The position numbers and the translations under genes are program-made. Shown piece by piece: positions 8,890-17,806 of a stretch of 64,000 nucleotides of DNA. A model generated the notes under the pieces. The model saw only the letters and a list, made by a program, of their open reading frames with translations. It did no database searches and was not told the origin of the DNA. Location of the stretch: positions 186,001-250,000 of the forward strand of contig NZ_JBPKBI010000008.1 of assembly GCF_051388935.1 (NCBI RefSeq), read 5' to 3'. Each line of letters opens with the position of its first letter. Within the stretch, counting starts at the first letter, position 1. The DNA comes from Yinghuangia sp035454725. GTDB lineage: Bacteria > Actinomycetota > Actinomycetes > Streptomycetales > Streptomycetaceae.

Positions 8890-9330
8890 GTGGAGGACCT
8901 CGACCGACAGATCGTCCGACTGCTTGTCCGGGACGGTCGCATGAGTTATACCGACCTGGGCAAGGCCACCGGCCTGTCGACCTCGGCCGCGCACCAGCGC
9001 GTCCGCAGGCTTGAACAGCGGGGTGTCATCAAGGGGTACGGAGCCGTCGTCGACCCCGACGCCCTGGGGCTGCCGCTGACCGCGTTCATCTCGGTCAAAC
9101 CGATCGACCCGGCCGCGCCCGACGACGCCCCCGACCGGCTCGCCGACCTCGCCGAGGTCGAGGCTTGCCACAGCGTGGCCGGCGACGAGAGCTACATCCT
9201 CAAGGTCCGCGTGGGTGCGCCCGGCGACCTGGAGGCGCTGCTCGCGAAGATCCGCGCCGCGGCGAACGTCTCCACGCGCACGACGGTGGTGCTGAGCACG
9301 CCGTACGAGGGGCGCCCGCCGAATCTCTGA
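8890..9330 (+). CDS. Lrp/AsnC family transcriptional regulator
   Basis: 146-aa feast/famine regulator. It has an N-terminal winged HTH (VEDLDRQIVRLLVRDGRMSY, then LGKATGLSTSAAHQRVRRLE) and a RAM ligand domain beginning near YGAVVDPDALGLPLTAFISV and ending VSTRTTVVLSTPYEGRP. The length is normal for the family. A GTG start at 8890 is preferred because of the leaderless -10 box; an upstream frame extension looks non-conserved. The recombinase gene upstream is divergent and about 100 bp away. The ligand is probably an amino acid, but the target is not evident. Confidence 0.9.
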   Translation: MEDLDRQIVRLLVRDGRMSYTDLGKATGLSTSAAHQRVRRLEQRGVIKGYGAVVDPDALGLPLTAFISVKPIDPAAPDDAPDRLADLAEVEACHSVAGDESYILKVRVGAPGDLEALLAKIRAAANVSTRTTVVLSTPYEGRPPNL

Positions 9331-9718
9331 GCGGGGGCGGATCGGATCCGTCGGTGAGGCTCGGTCGTTCTCGACTGCTGTCCTGACCACGTCAGGCTTT
9401 CCGGGTGGGCGGCGCGCGAGGGCGTGCGCTGTCGAGCCCTGTCGAGCCCTGTGCACGTGGGTGGGCGGAGCGGGGGCGTGGATCGGGAGCAAGGAAGGTG
9501 GTTTGGCAATGGACATCGCGATGTGATTTCCTCCGCCGACGCATGTGGGGAGCCGGCGTCCGGCAAGGGCGCGCTTGAAGACGCAGCCGAGCGTCTGTGA
9601 TGCGGTGGGCCACCTCCCCGCGGACCCGGACTCGCAACGCATCGTTCGGAAGGCCCCGGGCGCCCCGTTGACGGCTGGTCAGGGGAGTATGCGAGTGAAC
9701 GGGCCCGCGGATAGTCGC
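9331..9718. other. Intergenic region between Lrp gene and alkyltransferase gene
   Basis: About 390 bp between two convergent genes. It contains a short palindrome CGGATCGGATCCG just after the Lrp stop and a tandem GTCGAGCCCT duplication near 9432-9451. Otherwise no gene, RNA or repeat was recognised. Confidence 0.5.
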
Positions 9719-10249
9719 TCAGAACAGCGTCGGTTGCGGCGCCCGCGGTGCGCCCTCGATCGTGAGCATGCGCATCTTTGTGCCCACGCCTCCGTGTGCG
9801 GAGAAGCCGCCCGACGCGCCGCCGGCGGCGAGCACCCGGTGGCACGGGACGACGATCGCGCACGGGTTGCGTCCCAGCGCGTGGCCGACCGCGCGGGCGG
9901 CGCCGGGCATGCCGAGGCGCCCGGCGACCTCGCCGTACGTCATCGTGCTGCCGGGCGGGATCGTCCGCGTCACCGCGTAGACGCGCCGGTGGAACTCCGG
10001 GACGCCGTCCAGGTCGAGTACGACGTCGGCCAGGTCGCGGGGTTCGCCGCGCAGCAGCGCGCGGATTGCCCCGATCGCGTCGCGGACCGCAGGCGGGGGC
10101 TCGGCCTCCGGAAAGGCGTCGGGCAGCCGTCGCCGGGTCGCCTCGTCGTCGCGCTCCGGCAACTGCACGGCGGTGACGCCACGCGTACCCCAGGCGATGC
10201 CGCACCGGCCTATCGCGGTGTCGAAGAGCATGGAGCCGCGTGACGTCAT
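9719..10249 (-). CDS. ogt: Methylated-DNA--protein-cysteine S-methyltransferase
   Basis: DNA-repair protein that takes the alkyl group from O6-alkylguanine onto its own cysteine, 176 aa. The active-site box is NPCAIVVPCHRVLAAGG, with the acceptor Cys in PCHR. The recognition helix region TYGEVAGRLGMPGAARAVGHAL (shown in two parts: TYGEVAGRLGMPG and AARAVGHAL) fits the family. The length matches stand-alone Ogt proteins without an Ada domain. The start ATG overlaps no other gene. It is divergent from the TetR gene. It probably protects against alkylation damage. Confidence 0.95.
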   Translation of the reverse strand: MTSRGSMLFDTAIGRCGIAWGTRGVTAVQLPERDDEATRRRLPDAFPEAEPPPAVRDAIGAIRALLRGEPRDLADVVLDLDGVPEFHRRVYAVTRTIPPGSTMTYGEVAGRLGMPGAARAVGHALGRNPCAIVVPCHRVLAAGGASGGFSAHGGVGTKMRMLTIEGAPRAPQPTLF

Positions 10250-10335
10250 TTCTCCAGTCTGCCGTCCGCATCGGACACTTCGCGCGGCGGGCGGGAGCCC
10301 GGGCCGGTCCCGGGAGGACGCGGCTCCTAAACTGT

Positions 10336-10348
10336 GTACACCGTACGG
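10336..10348. promoter_or_regulatory. Putative TetR operator in front of the regulator gene
   Basis: GTACACCGTACGG sits 57 bp before the TetR start codon. It matches GTACGCTGTACGG at 11350-11362 before the SNF2 gene with two differences. It is likely an autoregulatory site. Confidence 0.5.
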
Positions 10349-10404
10349 GATTCCTGGTCCCGTTCGGCGGCTTAGTGCACTCGCGTCTTTGCGAAGGACG
10401 GTCC

Positions 10405-11175
10405 ATGGCAGTGGAGAAAACCGGTCGGTCCGACCCCGCGCGCACGCTCGCGCTGCTGTGGCGGGGCAAGGAGCCGCCCGCGCGCGGCCCCAAGCCCGGG
10501 CTCAGCGTCGACCGCGTGGTCGCGGCGGCGATCGCGCTCGCCGACGAGTCCGGCGTGCCGGCGCTTTCGATGCGCAAGGTCGCCGAGCGCCTCGGTGTGG
10601 GCACGATGTCGCTCTACACATACGTCCCGGGCAAGGACGAACTCGTCAACCTCATGCTCGACAGCGTCCTCGCCGAGCCCGAGCGGCCTGCCGACTTCGC
10701 GGGGACATGGCGCGAAGCCCTCGAACTGCACGCGCGCGCCGACCGCGCGGTGGCGCTGCGGCACCCGTGGGTCGTGTCGCTGTCGACGCCCGGCCTGATG
10801 CTGATGGGTCCGGGGGAGACCGCGCGTTCGGAGTTCGCGATGAAGGCGGTGTCCGGCATCGGGCTCAGTCCGCGCGAAATGGTCGACGTGGTGAATCTGG
10901 TCGACGGCTACGTGCGCGGCGTCGCGCAGATCAACGCCGACCTCGGCACCGCGACGCGGGACTCCGGCGTGGACTACGAGGAGTGGTGGGAGCAGGCGAC
11001 GCCGATGCTCGAACGGTTCATCCAGCAGTCGCGCTATCCGACGCTGTACGGCGTGTGGGCGTCGGGTGCGTTCGAGGTCGCCCCGGACGAGGGCTTCGAA
11101 TTCGGGTTGGCCCGCCTGCTCGACGGTGTCGAACGGCTGGTGGACGAGCGGGCGCTGGGGCGGCAACCGGAGTGA
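10405..11175 (+). CDS. TetR family regulator with TetR-type C-terminal domain
   Basis: 256-aa repressor. The N-terminal HTH spans about 35-80 (LSVDRVVAAAIALADESGVP, LSMRKVAERLGVGTMSLYTYV, with the typical SLY(T/R)Y end; second quote split as LSMRKVAERLGVG and TMSLYTYV). The C-terminal ligand domain resembles the classical TetR_C group, often linked to drug responses. The ATG at 10405 lies behind GAAGGACGG. The operator motif before this gene recurs before the SNF2-type gene downstream, so it probably controls the SNF2-SWIM pair as well as itself. Confidence 0.88.
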   Translation: MAVEKTGRSDPARTLALLWRGKEPPARGPKPGLSVDRVVAAAIALADESGVPALSMRKVAERLGVGTMSLYTYVPGKDELVNLMLDSVLAEPERPADFAGTWREALELHARADRAVALRHPWVVSLSTPGLMLMGPGETARSEFAMKAVSGIGLSPREMVDVVNLVDGYVRGVAQINADLGTATRDSGVDYEEWWEQATPMLERFIQQSRYPTLYGVWASGAFEVAPDEGFEFGLARLLDGVERLVDERALGRQPE

Positions 11176-11334
11176 GGAAGAGCTGCGGCGGGCCCGGAAA
11201 CGCGCGGCGGCGGTCCCAGCGCTGCCTCCCGGCCGCGCTCGGCCGTGAGCTACCGGGTGCGGCCGGCCCGAGGCGTGCGGGGGCAGCTCCCGGGGAGGAC
11301 GGGGAATAGGACGGACGCATACGGCGTTCCGATC

Positions 11335-11363
11335 TCCGTACGACGTACCGTACGCTGTACGGA
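11335..11363. promoter_or_regulatory. 29-bp GTAC-rich palindrome before the SNF2-SWIM operon
   Basis: An inverted repeat with outer arms TCCGTAC and GTACGGA and inner CGTAC motifs is symmetric at 24 of 28 paired positions. It overlaps a possible -10 box TACGCT (11351-11356), where a bound repressor would block RNA polymerase. GTACGCTGTACGG within it matches the site before the TetR gene at 10336-10348. Confidence 0.65.
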
Positions 11364-11395
11364 ATCCGCAGCCGTCCACCCCTGGAGGCCCCCGC

Positions 11396-14326
11396 ATGGG
11401 GATCGGCACCACCCGCACCACCACCGCCCACCCGGGCCCGACCCCCGGAGACGCCGCTGCACTCAGCCGCTGCGCCCCGGTGTTCGAGCCCGCGGACCCT
11501 CCCCGCCTCTCCCACCTCGCCTTCTGGAGCCCCGACGGCGTGGACCTGCCGACGGGCGCCGGCGAAGCCGTCGAACTGACCGTCGTCGCACCGGACTCCG
11601 CGACCGGTGCGGTGGCCCGGCGGACCGTGCCCGGCGTACGCCTGCCCGTCGCCGAGGCCCTGCCGGTGCTCTCCCGGGCACGGACGGCACCCGGTGCACA
11701 CCGGGCCGCCGCGTTCTGGGGGGCGGTCTGCCTGGTCGCGCTCCAGCTCGTTGCGCGCGGACGCCTGTTGCCCGGTGTCACCGCGGGGGATTTCGACGCA
11801 TGGCGGGTCGGTCCGCTGGACGCCCCCGACGTCGCCCGGATCCGCGAACTCGCCCGCGCCATGCCGCCCGAGGCCCGCGCGGTGCCGCACGACGGCGTCA
11901 CAGCGACCGGTGGCGGCACCGGCACGCTTCTCGAACTCGCCGACGCCGAGGACCTGGTGCGTGGCCTCCTCGACGCGGTCGCCGACACCATGCCGCGCAC
12001 CCCCGCCGCCGCTCGGGCCGCGGGGACGCCGCTGTTCTCCGCGTCCACCGCCCCCGTGCGGGTCCCGCAATTGCGGTCCTGGGCCGACGAGGTGGCGGCC
12101 GGGCTCGACACCGGGCTGCGCGCGTCACTGCGCATCGAGACACCGGAACACACCGACACCGATGTTCCGTCCGGCGTCCGCGCGGTCGTCCAACTGCACA
12201 GCCTCGCCGACCCGACGCTCGTCGTCGACGCCGCCGATCTGTGGGCAGGCACCCCGGGCGCCGCGCGCGACGTCGAAGACGATCAGAGCGCCCGGACGAT
12301 CGCCCGCCTCGGCCCCCGCGCGCGCCTCGACGCCACCATGGCGGTACGCCGCGCGGCCGACGCGTGGCCCGCCCTCGAACGCCTGCTGCGGCAGGCCGTA
12401 CCCGACGCCCTCGATCTCGCCGACGACGAGCTCGGCGACCTCCTCGGCCCGGCCGCCGCCCGTCTCGCCGCCGCCGGTGTCGAGGTGCACTGGCCCAAGC
12501 GGCTCGCGCGCGGGCTCACCGCCAAGGCCGTCGTGGGCGGCCTCACCGATGAGCACGCGAAGTCGGGACTGCCGTCGTTCTTCGGCGGCGACGCGGCCTT
12601 CGCCTTCCGGTGGCGGCTCGCGGTCGGCGGCAGCGACCTCACCGACGCGGAGATGGACGCGCTCGCCGAAGCCAAGCGTCCGATCGTCCGGCTGCGCGAC
12701 CAGTGGACCCTCGTCGACCCCGAAGTCCTGCGCCGCGCCCGCGAACGCGATCTTGGAACCCGGTCCGCACTCGACGCGCTCGGCGCCGCTCTTACCGGCA
12801 CCGTCGACGTCGCGGGCACACGCGTGGCCGTGGAAGCCGAAGGTTTCCTGCGTACGCTGCGTGAACGCATCGCCGACCCCGACACGGGGACGGAGCCGCT
12901 CGCGGCACCCGCCGCCCTCGCCGCGACGTTGCGCGACTACCAGTTGCGCGGGCTGCGCTGGCTCGCCCGCATGACCGAACTGGGCCTCGGCGGTTGTCTC
13001 GCCGACGACATGGGCCTCGGCAAGACGATCACCCTCATCGCGCTGCACCTGCACCGGCAGCAGGACGACACGACATCGGGCCCCACCCTCGTGGTCTGTC
13101 CCGCGTCCCTCCTCGGCAACTGGGAGCGCGAGATCCGCCGCTTCGCGCCCGACACGGGCGTGCGCCGGTTCCACGGCACGAGTCGCGACCTCGACGAGCT
13201 TGCCGACGGGTTCGTGCTCACGACGTACGGCACGATGCGCCGCGACGCGGCCGCCCTCGCCGCAAGGAACTGGGGCCTGGTCGTCGCCGACGAGGCGCAA
13301 CACGTGAAGAACCCGCAATCCGGCACCGCGAAGGAACTGCGCCGCATCCCCGCCTCCGCGCGGGTCGCGCTGACCGGCACCCCGGTCGAGAACAACCTGT
13401 CCGAGCTGTGGGCGATTCTCGACTGGACGACCCCCGGTCTCCTCGGTCCGCTCGCCGCGTTCCGGCGCCGGTGGGCAGTGCCCGTCGAGTCCCGCAGCGA
13501 CCCGGCCGCGGCCGAGCGGTTCGCCCGCCTGGTCCGGCCGTTCCTTCTGCGCCGCCGCAAATCCGACCCCGGCATCGCGCCCGAACTGCCGCCCAAGACC
13601 GAAACCGACCGGCCGGTCGCGCTCTCCCCGGAACAGGCGGCCCTGTACGAGGCGACCGTCCGCGAACTCATGGCCGAAATCGCCGGCAGCACCGGCATCA
13701 TGCGCCGCGGTCGCGTCGTCCGGCTCCTGACCGCGCTCAAACAGATCTGCAACCACCCCGCGCACTACCTCGGGGAAGCCGACGCGCGGCTGGAAGGCCG
13801 GTCCGGAAAACTCGAACTGCTGGACGAACTGGTCGACACCATCACCGCCGAGGACGGCGCCGTCCTCGTCTTCACGCAGTACGTCGCGATGGCCCGCCTG
13901 ATCGAACGCCACCTCACCGCGCGCGGCATCGACAGCCAACTGCTGCACGGCGGGACGCCCGTCGCCCGCCGCGAGGAGATGGTGCGCAGGTTCCAGGACG
14001 GCGAGGCGCCCGTATTCCTGCTGTCGCTCAAGGCGGCCGGAACCGGGCTGAACCTCACGCGCGCCGACCACGTCGTGCACTTCGACCGCTGGTGGAACCC
14101 CGCCGTCGAGGACCAGGCGACCGACCGTGCCTACCGCATCGGGCAGACCCGCCCGGTGCAGGTCCACCGGCTCATCGCGGAAGGCACCATCGAGGACCGC
14201 ATCGCCGACATGCTCGCGGCCAAGCGCGCGCTCGCCGACGCGGTACTCATCTCCGGCGAGGCCGCGCTCACCGAACTCACCGATGCCGAACTGGCGAACC
14301 TGGTCGAACTGAGGAGCGCTCCGTGA
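11396..14326 (+). CDS. SWI2/SNF2-family DEAD/DEAH-type ATPase (HepA-like), copy 1
   Basis: 976-aa helicase-like DNA translocase. The N-terminal ~500 residues include the bacterial SNF2 module (residues about 380-530, DVAGTRVAVEAEGF then LRDYQLRGLRWLARM). Motif I is DDMGLGKT near 537, motif II DEAQHVKN near 631, motif III ALTGTPVEN, motif V GTGLNLTRAD, and motif VI QATDRAYRIGQTRPVQVHR (split QATDRAYRIGQ, TRPVQVHR) near 907. The ATG follows CTGGAGG. It overlaps the SWIM gene by 4 bp (GTGA), so the two are translated together. Proposed role: remodelling or repair at protein-DNA or RNA polymerase complexes; the exact substrate is unknown. Confidence 0.93.
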   Translation: MGIGTTRTTTAHPGPTPGDAAALSRCAPVFEPADPPRLSHLAFWSPDGVDLPTGAGEAVELTVVAPDSATGAVARRTVPGVRLPVAEALPVLSRARTAPGAHRAAAFWGAVCLVALQLVARGRLLPGVTAGDFDAWRVGPLDAPDVARIRELARAMPPEARAVPHDGVTATGGGTGTLLELADAEDLVRGLLDAVADTMPRTPAAARAAGTPLFSASTAPVRVPQLRSWADEVAAGLDTGLRASLRIETPEHTDTDVPSGVRAVVQLHSLADPTLVVDAADLWAGTPGAARDVEDDQSARTIARLGPRARLDATMAVRRAADAWPALERLLRQAVPDALDLADDELGDLLGPAAARLAAAGVEVHWPKRLARGLTAKAVVGGLTDEHAKSGLPSFFGGDAAFAFRWRLAVGGSDLTDAEMDALAEAKRPIVRLRDQWTLVDPEVLRRARERDLGTRSALDALGAALTGTVDVAGTRVAVEAEGFLRTLRERIADPDTGTEPLAAPAALAATLRDYQLRGLRWLARMTELGLGGCLADDMGLGKTITLIALHLHRQQDDTTSGPTLVVCPASLLGNWEREIRRFAPDTGVRRFHGTSRDLDELADGFVLTTYGTMRRDAAALAARNWGLVVADEAQHVKNPQSGTAKELRRIPASARVALTGTPVENNLSELWAILDWTTPGLLGPLAAFRRRWAVPVESRSDPAAAERFARLVRPFLLRRRKSDPGIAPELPPKTETDRPVALSPEQAALYEATVRELMAEIAGSTGIMRRGRVVRLLTALKQICNHPAHYLGEADARLEGRSGKLELLDELVDTITAEDGAVLVFTQYVAMARLIERHLTARGIDSQLLHGGTPVARREEMVRRFQDGEAPVFLLSLKAAGTGLNLTRADHVVHFDRWWNPAVEDQATDRAYRIGQTRPVQVHRLIAEGTIEDRIADMLAAKRALADAVLISGEAALTELTDAELANLVELRSAP

Positions 14327-15324
14327 CCCACGAAGCAGCATCACAGGCACTGACACAAGGAGCGACTCGTGAGGCCACTCGGCATGCGGCGGCTCACGCG
14401 GCACCCGAGGCGCGCGGCTTCACGGCCTTCCCGGCAGGCAGGCGCGGCGGCCGGGCATTCGCCCGCTCGTGGTGGGGACGCGCCTGGCTCCAGGCCGTGG
14501 AAGACTCCGCACTCGACCTCGAAGCGCTCCGCGTCGGGCGCAAATACGCCTATACGGGGCGTGTCGGCAGCATCACCGTCGCCCCGGGGCGGCTGACCGC
14601 ACCGGTGTACGCGGAGAGCGGCGACGTCCACCGCACCACCCAGCTCCTGCAACCGCTCACCGCGCGACAGTGGGACCGCTTCCTCGACCAGGTCGCCGCC
14701 CGCGCCGGCCACATCGCGGCGCTTCTCGACCGCGACATGCCCCACGACCTGGTCGCCGCCGCCGAGGACGTCGGGGTGCCGCTGCTGCCGGGCATCGGCG
14801 ACCTGGACCCCTCGTGTGACTGCGAGGACTGGGGCCATCCGTGCCGCCACGCGGCGGCCCTGGCTTACCAGGCGGCGTGGCTCCTCGACGCGGACCCCTT
14901 CGTGCTGCTCCTGATGCGCGGAATGAGCGAGGAGCGCTTCCTCGACGCACTCCAGAAGCGCGGCGCGTCGGCACCCGAGCCGGGGATGGAGCCGCAACTG
15001 ACTTCTTCCGATGGGAAGTTGGTGCCGGCGGTGGACGCGTACGCGACCACGCCCGGAACCCTGCCCGAACCCCCGCCGCTCCCCGACGCCCCCGGCGACA
15101 TGCCGGACCTGCCCGCCGGACCGGGCGTTGACCCGGAGGCATTGCGCCTCCTCGCCCGCGAAGCCGCAGCGCGGGCGCTCAACCTGCTGGCCGACGCATC
15201 GGCCGCGGCCTCGGCGCGCGAAGGTTCCGAATCCGCGGTGGCTGACCCCGCGGAGTCTCGGACGCCCGCGGAGCCCGCGCCGCCCTCATCCGGCGAGGCG
15301 CCGGGGCGGCAGATTCCGGCTTGA
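14323..15324 (+). CDS. SWIM zinc-finger protein paired with SNF2 ATPase
   Basis: 333 aa. The SWIM motif CDCEDWGHPCRH (Cys165, Cys167, Cys174, His176) binds one zinc and may contact DNA or the ATPase. The N-terminal part has ARSWWGRAWLQAVED and KYAYTGRVGSITVAPGRLTA, typical of SWIM proteins next to SNF2 genes. The C-terminus is Pro/Ala-rich and ends before a sequencing gap. The GTG start overlaps the SNF2 stop codon, showing translational coupling. The protein probably serves as the DNA- or partner-binding subunit of the ATPase. Confidence 0.9.
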   Translation: MTHEAASQALTQGATREATRHAAAHAAPEARGFTAFPAGRRGGRAFARSWWGRAWLQAVEDSALDLEALRVGRKYAYTGRVGSITVAPGRLTAPVYAESGDVHRTTQLLQPLTARQWDRFLDQVAARAGHIAALLDRDMPHDLVAAAEDVGVPLLPGIGDLDPSCDCEDWGHPCRHAAALAYQAAWLLDADPFVLLLMRGMSEERFLDALQKRGASAPEPGMEPQLTSSDGKLVPAVDAYATTPGTLPEPPPLPDAPGDMPDLPAGPGVDPEALRLLAREAAARALNLLADASAAASAREGSESAVADPAESRTPAEPAPPSSGEAPGRQIPA

Positions 15325-15399
15325 GTCGAATGCAAGATCGTGCACCCTCGCCCCGCATCTGCTCGGGCACGTCGGTCTGACGGTGTGGGGGGGCCGGAT

Positions 15400-15540
15400 N
15401 NNNNNNNNNNNNNNNNNNNNNNNNNNNNNNNNNNNNNNNNNNNNNNNNNNNNNNNNNNNNNNNNNNNNNNNNNNNNNNNNNNNNNNNNNNNNNNNNNNNN
15501 NNNNNNNNNNNNNNNNNNNNNNNNNNNNNNNNNNNNNNNN
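15400..15540. other. Assembly gap (141 N)
   Basis: Unknown bases lie between the SWIM gene (ends 15324) and the binding-protein gene (ends 15628). The surrounding 15325-15627 shows no gene. The real gap length cannot be told from the sequence. Confidence 0.95.
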
Positions 15541-15627
15541 CCCACTGCGTTGCCAAGGGACCGGTGACGGTGCCGTTTTCCTCGGTGCGGCCGGTCCGGG
15601 CGGCTGCCGCGGACGGCGCCCGGACTA

Positions 15628-17010
15628 CTACTTCACGTCGGCCATGCTCTTGCCGACGTCCGCGAGCGTGACCGGCTTGGTGTACGAGCCGGTCAGCTTC
15701 ACTGCCGGGGCGTCGCAGCGGTAGGGCCCGTTGTCGGGCTTGAAGTCGGGGATCTTCCAGCCCTCGGCCGTGGCCTGGACGACGTTGAAGCAGGTGATCG
15801 GGGCATCGTTGGTCGACAGGTCGACCGGTGCCTGGAGCCCGCCGCCCGTCCACGCCTTCTCGGCGCGGGCGGCCTCGTACACACACTTGCGGGTGAGCTC
15901 GTCACCGCAGCTCGCCGCAGACTTGGCGAAGACCAGCCAGGACACGAACGCGCGCAGCACGGGCAGCGTCACCTTGGCGCCGGGGGCGTACTTCTGGAAC
16001 AGGTCGACGACCTTCTGGGTCGCGGGACTGGCCGCGGCGTTCTCCAACGGGTTGATGCCGCTGAGGTCGGCGACGTTGTTCTGGGTGGAGATCACCTGGT
16101 CGCCGAGGAGTTCGATGAAGGCCGGGGTGTAAGCGTTGTTGTTGGCGTCGATCCAGTCGAGTTTGTGGCCGATGTTGGTCAACGCCTGTTCAAGCTTGGC
16201 GAGTTGGGCGTACTGGCCGTAGAAGACGAGCCCGCGGACGTTCTTGTTCTTGATGGTCTGGGCGTACGGCGTCCAGTCGGAGACGCCCGCCGCGGGGAAG
16301 AGGTCCTCGTAGACAACGGAACCGCCCGCGGCCTTGAGGCTCTCGACGACCTTCGCCCCGGTGATCTTCACCGACGGGGAGTCACCGACAATGATGCCGA
16401 GGCTGCTCCCCGACGCGGGGTGCGCTTCCTTGAGCAGCCAATGGTAGAAGCCGGCGTACGGGGCATAGCTGATGGCGCGGGCCTGCGTGCGTATCTGGAG
16501 GTCCGAGCCGTCGGCCTCGGCCTGCACGACCTGGGCGGCGAAGTCCGGCAGCAGGCACGACAGCCGCTCCTTGACACCCATGCCGTCAAGCGCGGCGCTG
16601 CCCCCGACGAGCGCGAAGTCCTCGCGGCACGCCTCGGCGATGCGCTGCCGGACCTCGACCATCTTGGTGTCATGGATGTTGGCGACGAGCTTGCGGCCGT
16701 TGATGCCGCCGGCGTCGTTGCACCACGACGTGAACACCTTGGCGGCGTCGAGGAATTCGGAGTTCTTCGTGAAGCCGACGTCGGACATGACGCCGACCTT
16801 GATCTCGTCGGCGGTGACGCCCTGGGCCGGCGACCCGGTCGCGCCGCCGGGCTGACAGACGCCTTTGAGGTCGCCGAAGTCGGCTGACACCGCGGTCGGT
16901 TGCGGAGTCGCCCCTGCTTGGTTTTCACTGTCCGAGTCGCCGCGATCGGCACAGCCGACGGCGAGCAATGCGACCACCGCGAGGGTGGTGACGGTTCTCC
17001 GCGATCTCAC
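15628..17010 (-). CDS. ABC transporter substrate-binding lipoprotein (branched-chain amino acid type)
   Basis: 460-aa extracellular binding protein of the LivJ/Peripla_BP_6 type. A signal peptide VRSRRTVTTLAVVALLAVGC ends in a lipobox, with the lipid-modified Cys at about residue 20. The mature part has GVTADEIKVGVMSDVG, WCNDAGGINGRKL and a C-terminal Cys-rich tail; these match binding proteins for amino acids or related small molecules. GTG at 17010 is preferred because AGGAGG lies 6 nt upstream. No permease or ATPase gene is next to it, though the assembly gap lies just downstream. Confidence 0.9.
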   Translation of the reverse strand: MRSRRTVTTLAVVALLAVGCADRGDSDSENQAGATPQPTAVSADFGDLKGVCQPGGATGSPAQGVTADEIKVGVMSDVGFTKNSEFLDAAKVFTSWCNDAGGINGRKLVANIHDTKMVEVRQRIAEACREDFALVGGSAALDGMGVKERLSCLLPDFAAQVVQAEADGSDLQIRTQARAISYAPYAGFYHWLLKEAHPASGSSLGIIVGDSPSVKITGAKVVESLKAAGGSVVYEDLFPAAGVSDWTPYAQTIKNKNVRGLVFYGQYAQLAKLEQALTNIGHKLDWIDANNNAYTPAFIELLGDQVISTQNNVADLSGINPLENAAASPATQKVVDLFQKYAPGAKVTLPVLRAFVSWLVFAKSAASCGDELTRKCVYEAARAEKAWTGGGLQAPVDLSTNDAPITCFNVVQATAEGWKIPDFKPDNGPYRCDAPAVKLTGSYTKPVTLADVGKSMADVK

Positions 17011-17222
17011 GGGCTGCCTCCTATGGCGTGGCGCCGGAACGGTTGGTTCCGGCGTGCAGGCGTACGCCCGTACGGCACAGGCCCCGAAACCCGGTGCCGG
17101 ACGGAAGTCTTCGGGGGACCGTCGCCCGCAAAGGGCGCGCGAGGGCACCGGTGCCACCACGATGGGATCGGGGCGTCGGGCCGGTGCCGGGACGCTTCAA
17201 CTCACAGGCAGCGGCCGGTCGT

Positions 17223-17381
17223 TCACGCGGCGGTCGGCGGCGGACCGGGCCCCGCGTCCGTAGATCGGACGGGTATCCTCGCCGAAAGGCCGCTCAAACG
17301 GGACTTCATGACGGGCTGTGTCTTCGGACTGCCGGCTGCCGCCGGGCCGGACCACTGCGGCCCCTTGGGCTGTTCGGCCAT
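17223..17381 (-). CDS. Small ORF of unknown function with a strong ribosome-binding site
   Basis: 52 aa, beginning MAEQPKGPQWSGPAAAGSPK and ending with a Pro-rich tail. The ATG is preceded by GGAGGTCACCGC, an ideal Shine-Dalgarno at good spacing, which is the main evidence. No known domain, Cys or signal peptide is seen. Two inverted repeats lie upstream in its transcription direction, at 17471-17489 (CACTCG...CGAGTG) and 17494-17517 (ATACCA...TGGTAT), and might regulate it. Confidence 0.45.
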   Translation of the reverse strand: MAEQPKGPQWSGPAAAGSPKTQPVMKSRLSGLSARIPVRSTDAGPGPPPTAA

Positions 17382-17806
17382 GCGGTGACCTCCAAGGAGC
17401 CGACAAAATGCGGACCCGGTAGGTGCCCGTGGTCCTCCCACGTTCGTTGCCCGTACGGATCTTCATCATGGCCACTCGCCACGAGCGAGTGAAATACCAA
17501 GACCTGATGGTGGTATGCCCGCTGACGATGGCTCGGGAAGCCGGCGTCTCGCGCCGGGTGCGGCCGGTTCGGCACTGTGCATGCCTGCGGCGTGCGGCGT
17601 CCCGATGGCACCGGAAGTGCGATGCGGCGACGCCACGGACGCGGGCGGTCGCCGTACGGAGCGAATTCCGGGCGCCGCGCGGGGAGCGGCAGCCAGGACC
17701 GTTCGGCGGTTCCTGGCGCGGCGAGGGTCCCACCGGGACCATGCCTCCGCACGTGTCGCACCGGCCGCCTAGGCTGCCGGTGCGGCCACCACATCCGGCG
17801 GCGGCT
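17382..17806. other. Upstream region of SNF2 copy 2
   Basis: About 425 bp. Besides the two inverted repeats near 17471-17517, a CCTAGGCT sequence at 17768-17775 contains a possible -10 box TAGGCT facing the SNF2 gene. The frame of that gene is open across the region but its codon use becomes coding-like only from about 17807. Confidence 0.45.
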
